Below are positions 6,634 through 12,710 of a DNA stretch of 19,200 nt, one piece after another. Numbering within the stretch: position 1 is the stretch's first letter; each line of letters begins with the position of its first letter. The stretch covers positions 1 through 19,200 of the forward strand of contig NZ_JAOXLP010000047.1 in NCBI RefSeq assembly GCF_025791835.1, written 5' to 3'. The stretch is from Roseomonas xinghualingensis (lineage in GTDB: Bacteria; Pseudomonadota; Alphaproteobacteria; Acetobacterales; Acetobacteraceae). The position numbers and the translations under genes were made by a program. The notes under the pieces are model-generated. The model was not told where the DNA came from. It ran no database searches and saw only the letters and a program-made list of their open reading frames with translations.

Positions 6634-7467
6634 ATGAATTTTTCTCTTCCCTCCCGCCAGCGTGGCACAGTCGTTCGAGCGGATTGTGAGATCGCGTATG
6701 AGATTGCAGGGCAGGGGCCACCACTCGTCTTTGCCCATGGGCTTGGTGGCTGCCTGCTCTCCTGGTTCCAGCAGGTGGCGTATTTTGCCCCACGCTTTAC
6801 CTGCGTCACCTTCTCCCATCGTGGATTCTATCCCTCCACGGCGCCAGCCAATGGGCCTGATCCGCAAGCCTATGCAGACGACCTTGCATCTCTCGTGGAT
6901 GAACTCGGGCTTGGCCCCATACACCTCGTCTGCCAGTCCATGGGAGGCTGGACGGGTGTTGAATATGCATTGATGCGGCCAACCGGGGTGCGGGCCCTGG
7001 TTCTGGCAGCGACAACCGGGTCGATCAATCCACGCCTCATGCGTGAACCGGAGCGGACGCGCTACGAAAGTTGGTTGGCGGAGGCTTTGGTGGCGCGCGA
7101 TGATCTGCACGCTCGCAACATCCACCCGGCCGCAGGCGGAACGATGGCCCGGGAGCAGCCGGTCATGCACCTTCTGTATCGGCAGCTCGACGCGCTCAGC
7201 GGCAGTCTGGACAAGGAAGGGCTCCGTGAACGCATGGGGAAGATGCGCCGGCGCGCGCCGGAGGAACTCGCCACTGCCCGATGCCCGGTCTTGTTCCTTG
7301 CAGGGAGCGAGGACGTGGTGATGCCTCCCTTCTCTGCGGCAGCGCTGGCGTCTGCTGTTCCGTCAAGCCGTGCGGCGGTCATCCACGGCGCCGGCCATTC
7401 GGCTTATTTTGAGCGTCCTGACATGTTCAACGCGCTGGTGGATGCCTTCCTCGCCGAGCTTGCCTGA
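6634..7467 (+). CDS. Alpha/beta-fold hydrolase
   Basis: A 277-residue cytoplasmic hydrolase. The oxyanion motif is HGLGGC (35-40), the nucleophile elbow is CQSMGGW with Ser102, and the triad is completed by Asp227 in AGSEDVVMPP and His255 in GAGHSAYFERP. The cap region (about 130-200) is arginine-rich and gives no substrate clue. The fold and triad match the group including meta-cleavage-product hydrolases, carboxylesterases and 3-oxoadipate enol-lactonases. Start: ATG 6634 with GAGGA 9 nt upstream. It is on the same strand as the flavin monooxygenase but 426 nt away, with a dyad of its own just upstream, so it may be separately controlled. A role in degrading the monooxygenase product is possible but not shown. 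Family sure, substrate unknown. Confidence 0.9.
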   Translation: MNFSLPSRQRGTVVRADCEIAYEIAGQGPPLVFAHGLGGCLLSWFQQVAYFAPRFTCVTFSHRGFYPSTAPANGPDPQAYADDLASLVDELGLGPIHLVCQSMGGWTGVEYALMRPTGVRALVLAATTGSINPRLMREPERTRYESWLAEALVARDDLHARNIHPAAGGTMAREQPVMHLLYRQLDALSGSLDKEGLRERMGKMRRRAPEELATARCPVLFLAGSEDVVMPPFSAAALASAVPSSRAAVIHGAGHSAYFERPDMFNALVDAFLAELA

Positions 7468-7530
7468 CCGTTTGGCTTTCTGCCGCAGAGGGTAGCCACG
7501 ACCGGCGCCGGAGTATCCGGCAATGTCCCA

Positions 7531-7550
7531 CACGGCCTATGCCGGCCGTG
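7531..7550. terminator. Short stem-loop in convergent gap
   Basis: CACGGCC (7531-7537) and GGCCGTG (7544-7550) form a perfect 7-bp stem with a 6-nt loop, between the convergent alpha/beta hydrolase and metallo-hydrolase genes. Probably part of a two-hairpin termination region with 7560-7591. Confidence 0.4.
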
Positions 7551-7559
7551 CCACAGGGT

Positions 7560-7591
7560 GTCCCGACGCCTGATCATACAGGCTTCGGGAC
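7560..7591. terminator. Probable bidirectional terminator hairpin
   Basis: GTCCCGACGCCTG (7560-7572) pairs with CAGGCTTCGGGAC (7579-7591) over 13 positions with one mismatch and a 6-nt loop (ATCATA). It lies between the ends of convergent genes (7467 and 7662), the right place for a shared terminator, though neither flank has a clear U-tract. Confidence 0.55.
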
Positions 7592-7661
7592 GTCTACTCA
7601 GACGCGTGGTGGTCGATCTCAAATCTAGTGGGCCGGCGCGCGAGGACCGCACGCCCCGGCT

Positions 7662-8699
7662 TCACGCCTTCCAAGCCTCCATGGTGGCCTGGGCGCACTC
7701 ATTCATGACGGTCAGGGCCCTCATTGTCGTTTCTGTGCCGATCACGAAGGGGTTGGTGTTCGCGGACTGCTTGGTTGCGAGCTTCCCGATCGCCTCGTCG
7801 TAGCCGGCATGGTTGGAGATGAAGACGTCCACCTTCTGTTGGCGGGCGATGTCGCGCACTCGAGCAGTGGCATCGATGTAGCCCCGAAGCCGCCGGAGCC
7901 GATCGGGTTGCGCTCCGAAGTTGAAGGCCGTGCCGCCCCACAGCAATGCCCGATGCTCTTGCCTGCCCTGCCGCACCGTGAAGAGCAGCGACAGGGTGCC
8001 CAGGGTGTGGCCCGGCGTCTCCAGAACCTCGATGCTGGTATCACCCAGGACGATCCGCTCTCCATCCGCCACCGATACGTCCCGCTGCGGCGGCCGGCCC
8101 CATTCTGGTGCATCGAATTCAAGCTTCGTCGCCATCATGGTCCAGTCGGCGTCGGACATGATCACCTTCGGCGAGGCAACCCGCTTGATATGGCCGATGC
8201 CTCCGTAGTGATCCCCATGCCCGTGCGTCACGACGACAATTTTGATCTCGCTGGGATCGAGGCCGAGGCGGCGCATTCCCGCGTCGATCACCCGCTCGGC
8301 TTCCTCGTTGTTGTTCAGCGCGTCGATCAGGATCAGCCCGGCCGAGGTGCGGATGACCCAGGCGCTGACCCATCGGGCACCAACGAAGTAGAGATTGTCG
8401 AAGGCCTGGCCGGGTGGCGGTACTGGCTGGTTGATGAGGGGTGCGAGGTTGATCTGCGGGGCAGCCGGCGGGGTGAGCGCGGTGTTGCCCAGCCGCAGAT
8501 AGGTGCCGAGGTCACTGCTGGCCGCTTGGCGAGCCAGGTCCAGATGGCGTTGCACTCCCGCCGGAGCGGCGCTCGCGGGGATTGCCGGCAAGGCTGCCGC
8601 TGCGCAGCAGGCGCAGCCCAACGCCAGGAAGCGGCGCCGCCCGGGATGTACGACCTCCGCTTTCAGAACCGCCTTCTCACCCGTGCGGCGGAAGAACAT
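7662..8699 (-). CDS. Exported MBL-fold metallo-hydrolase, subclass B3-like
   Basis: A 345-residue protein with a Tat-type signal (GRRRFLALG at 20-28, hydrophobic run to about 42, cleavage near ASA-AP). The mature part has the metallo-beta-lactamase fold: zinc site 1 and 2 residues His159, His161, Asp163, His164 in THGHGDHYGG, His231 in ETPGHTLG and His297 in ISNHAGYDE. The spacing and the absence of a zinc-binding cysteine (Thr257 in WGGTAFN) match subclass B3-like proteins. Many members of this group are not antibiotic resistance enzymes, so lactamase activity should not be assumed. Start: ATG 8699 with GGGAG 7 nt upstream. It lies downstream of a LysR gene on the same strand, 155 nt away, with a 6-bp stem (8720-8737) in the gap. 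Fold and export are well supported; the substrate is not. Confidence 0.9.
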   Translation of the reverse strand: MFFRRTGEKAVLKAEVVHPGRRRFLALGCACCAAAALPAIPASAAPAGVQRHLDLARQAASSDLGTYLRLGNTALTPPAAPQINLAPLINQPVPPPGQAFDNLYFVGARWVSAWVIRTSAGLILIDALNNNEEAERVIDAGMRRLGLDPSEIKIVVVTHGHGDHYGGIGHIKRVASPKVIMSDADWTMMATKLEFDAPEWGRPPQRDVSVADGERIVLGDTSIEVLETPGHTLGTLSLLFTVRQGRQEHRALLWGGTAFNFGAQPDRLRRLRGYIDATARVRDIARQQKVDVFISNHAGYDEAIGKLATKQSANTNPFVIGTETTMRALTVMNECAQATMEAWKA

Positions 8700-8854
8700 C
8701 GCTTCTCTCCCTTATGTCCTGCCGGATAGGGCCGGCAACGGCGGAGCCTGTCCAGCCCATTCGGGAGCACAGGCACGAGAGCGCTTCCGGCAGCCCGCGC
8801 CAGCGCTTTGCCTCCGCTGCGGGGCACGCGCTCTGAGCATGCAGCTTCAGGCAG

Positions 8855-9769
8855 TCACTTTTGCCCGGTATCTGTTCCGGGGGCCTCGGGGCTGCGCATC
8901 TGGCCCGCAGCTTCTGCAAACGCCTCTCTCACGAGCCAATCGGCGAAGGTCTTCAAAGGTCCGTCGATCCGGCCGTTGGGCAGGATAAGCCAATAGCATT
9001 CCTGGGTTTGCAGCACCTGGCCCGACAGCCCGACGAGCCGGCCGGCCCCGACCTCCCCGCGCACATAGCCCGGAGCGCAGATCACGGTGCCCAACCCCTC
9101 CAGAGCGGCCTGGATGGCGAGCGTCGTGCTCTCGAACAGGAGCGGCTTGGCCTCCCCTTCGATCCCGTTCGCGCGCAGCCACATCGGCCAGTCATGCGGG
9201 CGTACCTTGCTGCCCAGTAGTGGATGTTCCGGGCGATCCGGACGCCAGGAGCCGGCGAGTGGAGGGATGGCGAAGGGCGCCACAGCCATTGGCTGTAACT
9301 GCCGGGCACCGGGGGAGGGGGGGCGGTCTCGGGGAGCCGTGCTGACCGCCGCGTCCACGCCCTCACGCACCAGATCCACCGCGGCCGTCGATGTGCTCAC
9401 CTCCACCTCAATCCCGGGATGGTTCTGTCGAAAACCCGGAAGGCGCGGGATCAGCCAGCGCAGGGCCCAGGTCGTGTAGGCCCGGATGCGCAGGGGCCTG
9501 GGGTCTGATTTCAGCCTCTGGGTGGCGGCCTGGAGCTTCGCGAAGCCGTCACCGAGTTCCTCCGCGAAGCGGCGCCCAGATTCGGTGAGGCTGATCGCGT
9601 TCGCGCCGCGCCGGACCAGGGCACAGCCAAGCAATGTTTCCAGGTCGCGGAGCCGTTTGCTCACCGCCGGCTGGGTCACGCCCAGGGAGGCAGCGGCAGC
9701 GGTCAGGCTGCCCGTTTCCGCAATGAGGTGGAAAGCCCAGAGGCTTTCGAGGGGCAAAGCCGGTCGCAT
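8855..9769 (-). CDS. LysR-family transcriptional regulator (GcvA-like)
   Basis: A 304-residue LTTR. The N-terminal winged helix-turn-helix is clear (PLESLWAFHLIAETGSLTAA, then GVTQPAVSKRLRDLETLLG), followed by the effector-binding domain with two periplasmic-binding-like lobes. The segment LRIRAYTTWALRWLIPRLP and DAAVSTAPRD are typical of the GcvA/AmpR branch. Start: ATG 9769; the ribosome-binding site is weak. The gene is divergent from the second Bug binding protein and its four-gene operon and also upstream, on the same strand, of the metallo-hydrolase. Divergent placement makes the Bug operon its likely target by the usual LTTR rule. I found no convincing T-N11-A dyad in the 135-bp gap. 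Confidence 0.92.
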   Translation of the reverse strand: MRPALPLESLWAFHLIAETGSLTAAAASLGVTQPAVSKRLRDLETLLGCALVRRGANAISLTESGRRFAEELGDGFAKLQAATQRLKSDPRPLRIRAYTTWALRWLIPRLPGFRQNHPGIEVEVSTSTAAVDLVREGVDAAVSTAPRDRPPSPGARQLQPMAVAPFAIPPLAGSWRPDRPEHPLLGSKVRPHDWPMWLRANGIEGEAKPLLFESTTLAIQAALEGLGTVICAPGYVRGEVGAGRLVGLSGQVLQTQECYWLILPNGRIDGPLKTFADWLVREAFAEAAGQMRSPEAPGTDTGQK

Positions 9770-9904
9770 CCCAGAAGCATAAACTCAGGTTGGGGTAGAG
9801 CAAGGGATTCTAGGACTTCACAGCACGGCGGCGGGCAGGGAGGCTGCGCCCCAAGGCAGACCCCACCCATACCGGGAAGAACAATGCCTGGAGGATCCGT
9901 GGCC

Positions 9905-10894
9905 ATGATGAACCGTCGTACCGCCCTGCGCCTCGTGCCCGCCCTGGCTGCACTCGCGCCGCTCAGCCGTCCCGCCCTGGCCCAGGCGCCCCGTTTTCCG
10001 GATCGCCCGATCCGTCTGATCATTCCCTTCGCGGCAGGCGGCAGCAACGACATCGTGGGCCGCGTCCTGGCGGAGGGCATGGGGGCACGGCTCGGCCAGA
10101 GCTTCGTGGTTGAGAACCGTGGCGGCGCCGGCGGCATCCTCGGGAACGAGATCGTGGCGCAGGCGCCGAAGGACGGTCACACGCTTCTCCTCGGCGGCAG
10201 CGGCAGCTTCCTCATCAGCAGCCTCGTGCAGCCGCGCGTGCCCTACGATATCATCCGTGACTTCGCGCCGATCGGCTTCGTCGGCAACGCGCCGAACGTC
10301 ATCACCGTGAACCCCGAGGTCCAGGCCCGGACCATGGCCGAATTGCAGGATCTGGCGCGCAGCGCACGGCCGCCGCTCTCCTATGCCAGTCCAGGGGTCG
10401 GGACCACGGGGCACGTTCTCGGGGCACTGCTGGCCATGACCTTCGGCGCGGAGATGGAGCACATCCCCTATCGCGGCACAGGCCCCGCGATCACCGACGT
10501 GCTGGCCGGGCGTGTCCAGATCCTGACCAACGCGGCCGCGCCGCTGCGGCCACATATCTCTGCGGGCAAGCTGCGCGCCGTCGCGGTCGCGGCGCCGCGC
10601 CGCCTGACCTTCCTTCCGGAGGTGCCGACGACGGTGGAGCAGGGTTTCAACGACGTCCTCTCCTCCACCTGGTACGGGCTGCTTGCCCCGGCGGGCACAC
10701 CGCCGGATCGTGTGGCCGTGCTGCATGCGGCCCTGAACGCCACCCTTGCCGAGGAAGGCGTGAAGCAGCGCCTGGCTGAGGAAGGCGTCGAGATCGAGGC
10801 GAGCCCGACCCCGCAGGATTACGGCCGCTTCATCGAGCAGGACCGGCAGCGCTGGCAGCAGGTGGTCACCCGCGCGAACATTCGCGCCGAATGA
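9905..10894 (+). CDS. Bug-family tripartite tricarboxylate transporter substrate-binding protein (2)
   Basis: A 329-residue periplasmic binding protein. The signal peptide is MMNRRTALRLVPALAAL with cleavage expected after ALA. Family hallmarks follow: FPDRPIRLIIPFAAGGSND, VENRGGAGGILGNE, PKDGHTLLLGG and HIPYRGTGPA. The tandem ATGs at 9905 and 9908 are both usable; GGAGGA lies 9 nt before the first. An upstream in-frame ATG at 9884 would add seven residues before the signal peptide, and a still longer frame back to 9728 enters the LysR gene and is rejected. It is the first gene of an operon with a dehydrogenase, crotonase and acyl-CoA ligase, which implies that the ligand is an organic acid that is then activated with CoA. 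Its TGA overlaps the next ATG (ATGA). No TctA/TctB genes are nearby. Confidence 0.93.
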   Translation: MMNRRTALRLVPALAALAPLSRPALAQAPRFPDRPIRLIIPFAAGGSNDIVGRVLAEGMGARLGQSFVVENRGGAGGILGNEIVAQAPKDGHTLLLGGSGSFLISSLVQPRVPYDIIRDFAPIGFVGNAPNVITVNPEVQARTMAELQDLARSARPPLSYASPGVGTTGHVLGALLAMTFGAEMEHIPYRGTGPAITDVLAGRVQILTNAAAPLRPHISAGKLRAVAVAAPRRLTFLPEVPTTVEQGFNDVLSSTWYGLLAPAGTPPDRVAVLHAALNATLAEEGVKQRLAEEGVEIEASPTPQDYGRFIEQDRQRWQQVVTRANIRAE

Positions 10895-11880
10895 GGGGCC
10901 GCGGACCCCTCAGCCGCATCGTCGTGCTCGACGACTTCGGCGATATTGCCCCGGGATCGGCGGACTGGTCCGGCCTTCCCGTGGAGTTCCTGAATGCACC
11001 GATCCCGGATGTGGAGCGGGCGGCGCGGCTCGCGGATGCGGATGCGCTGGTGCTCATCCGGGAAAGGAGCGCCCTTACCGCCGACCTGATCGGGCAGCTC
11101 CCGTCTTTGCGCCTTGTCGTCACCGCCGGCATGCGGAACCGCGTGCTGGACCTGGAGGCCTGCACGGCGCGCGGCATCGCCGTCTGTGGCACGGACTCCT
11201 CGGCTTCTCCCACGGTGGAGTTGACCTGGGCCCTCATCCTTGGTCTCGCCCGGCAGATCCCCTGGCAGGAGGCGCGGCTGCGGCAGGGCGGGTGGCAGCA
11301 GGGCGCCGGGCTGGGACTCGCGGGCGCGACGCTCGGCGTGGCCGGGCTGGGGCGCATTGGCGCGGGGGTGGCTGCCATTGGCCGCGCCTTCGGCATGAGG
11401 CTCCTGGCCTGGAGCCCGAACATGACCGCCGGGACGGCGGAGGCCGCGGGCGCCACGCTGACCGATAAGGCGGGGCTGTTCCGCGGGTCCGACATTGTCT
11501 CTCTGCATCTCGGTCTCGGCCCCTCCACACGCGGCATCGTCGGGGCGGAGGAACTGGCGCTCATGCGGCCGGGAGCCCTGCTGGTGAACACCGCGCGCGG
11601 TCCGCTGGTGGACCAGGCGGCGCTGATCGCCGCACTGAAAAGCGGGCATCTCGGCGGTGTCGCGATCGACACGCATGAGCCGGAACCCATGGCTGCGGAT
11701 GACCCGATCCGCCGCGCGCCAAACACGATCCTGACGCCGCATCTGGGCTACGTCACGCAGCAGAACGTTCGCCTCTATTTCGAGGGAGCGACGGCCTGCC
11801 TGCGTGCCTGGAACGCCGGCCTTCCCCTGCCACGCCCGCTGAACGACGCCGCGCGCGACATGCAAGGAGCCACGCCATGA
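10891..11880 (+). CDS. D-2-hydroxyacid dehydrogenase family protein
   Basis: A 329-residue NAD(P)-dependent dehydrogenase, interconverting 2-oxo and 2-hydroxy acids. The cofactor motif GVAGLGRIG starts at Gly149. The catalytic set is Arg236 in NTARGPLVD, Glu265 in DTHEPEP and His284 in TPHLGYVT. After the second strand of the Rossmann domain the usual acidic residue that selects NAD is replaced by Ser175 (LLAWSPN), so cofactor preference is open. The start overlaps the binding-protein stop (ATGA 10891-10894) with no separate ribosome-binding site, so it is translationally coupled. It ends in another ATGA with the crotonase. In the operon it could oxidise or reduce the hydroxy acid that is imported or produced. 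Family sure, substrate unknown. Confidence 0.9.
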   Translation: MRGRGPLSRIVVLDDFGDIAPGSADWSGLPVEFLNAPIPDVERAARLADADALVLIRERSALTADLIGQLPSLRLVVTAGMRNRVLDLEACTARGIAVCGTDSSASPTVELTWALILGLARQIPWQEARLRQGGWQQGAGLGLAGATLGVAGLGRIGAGVAAIGRAFGMRLLAWSPNMTAGTAEAAGATLTDKAGLFRGSDIVSLHLGLGPSTRGIVGAEELALMRPGALLVNTARGPLVDQAALIAALKSGHLGGVAIDTHEPEPMAADDPIRRAPNTILTPHLGYVTQQNVRLYFEGATACLRAWNAGLPLPRPLNDAARDMQGATP

Positions 11881-12710
11881 CCCCTGCCAATCCCAATTCG
11901 GATGCCATCCTGCTGGAAGCCAACGGCCCGGTGGCGGTGCTGACCCTGAACCGCCCGAAGGCGCGTAACGCCATTGACGACGCGATGCGGGCGGATCTGG
12001 TGGCCGCGCTGGACCATGTGGCGCGCACCGACGCCATCAAGGCGCTGGTCATCACTGGCGCGGGCCAGGGCTTCTGCGCCGGTGGCGACGTGAAGTCGAT
12101 GCAGGCGCGCCTTGCCGTGCCGCAGGGCGAGGTGGCGCTGAACGGCTGGCGCCGGCAGCAGCGCACGCATCACGCCATCTCGATGCTCCACGCCCTGCCC
12201 AAGCCGACCATCGCCGCCGTGAATGGCGCCGCGACGGGCCTGGGCTGCGACGTCGCGCTCTGCTGCGACTTCATCATCGCCTCCGAGCAGGCGCGTTTCG
12301 CCATGACCTATATCCTGCGCGGCCTCATTCCCGATGGTGGCGGCATGTACTTCCTGCCGCGACGCGTCGGCTTATCCCGCGCCAAGGAGCTGATCTTCTC
12401 CGGCCGGACGGTGGAGCCCGAGGAGGCGCTGCGGCTCGGCATGATAGACCGCGTGACGACGGCAGATGCTCTGCTCAACGACGCTCGCGGCTGGGCTGCC
12501 GAACTGTCGAAGGGCGCTCCGGCGGCACTGGCGCTGAGCAAGAACATCCTCGACCAGACTTTCGAGCTTTCGGTTGAGCAGGTCTTTGCCATGGGAAGCC
12601 AGGCGCAGGCCATCTGCTACTCCTCGAAGGAACATCAGGAATCGGTTGCCGCCTTCCTGGAAGGGGTTGCTCAGCGCCGCGCCGCAAAGGCGAAGGGGGA
12701 AGCTGCATGA
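11877..12710 (+). CDS. Crotonase (enoyl-CoA hydratase/isomerase family)
   Basis: A 277-residue crotonase-fold protein. The CoA-binding and oxyanion segments are LNRPKARNAIDDAM (24-37), GFCAGGDVKSM (65-75) and NGAATGLGCDVALCCDF (116-132). The two catalytic Glu of classical enoyl-CoA hydratases are not kept: the equivalent positions appear to be Asp125 and Tyr145. An acidic residue is instead present at Asp153 in GLIPDGGGMYFLPR, the arrangement known from PaaG-like isomerases, so isomerisation or another CoA reaction is as likely as hydration. AAGGAG stands 8 nt before the ATG, which overlaps the dehydrogenase stop. The next gene is an acyl-CoA ligase starting in its stop codon, so both probably act in turn on the same acyl-CoA. 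Fold certain, reaction uncertain. Confidence 0.9.
   Translation: MTPANPNSDAILLEANGPVAVLTLNRPKARNAIDDAMRADLVAALDHVARTDAIKALVITGAGQGFCAGGDVKSMQARLAVPQGEVALNGWRRQQRTHHAISMLHALPKPTIAAVNGAATGLGCDVALCCDFIIASEQARFAMTYILRGLIPDGGGMYFLPRRVGLSRAKELIFSGRTVEPEEALRLGMIDRVTTADALLNDARGWAAELSKGAPAALALSKNILDQTFELSVEQVFAMGSQAQAICYSSKEHQESVAAFLEGVAQRRAAKAKGEAA

Noticed and set aside
5828..6793. 321-codon minus-strand frame spanning the monooxygenase end, gap and hydrolase start
   Set aside because: Overlaps two well-supported plus-strand genes and has no motif or start signal.
7662..8699. Calling the metallo-hydrolase a beta-lactamase resistance gene
   Set aside because: The B3-like zinc ligands are shared by many non-lactamase hydrolases; sequence alone does not support resistance.
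9728..9904. N-terminal extension of the second Bug protein
   Set aside because: It would overlap the LysR start and place about 60 non-signal residues before the signal peptide.
10819..11865. 348-codon frame antisense to the dehydrogenase
   Set aside because: Low-complexity Arg/Gly/Pro-rich shadow of a gene with intact catalytic residues.
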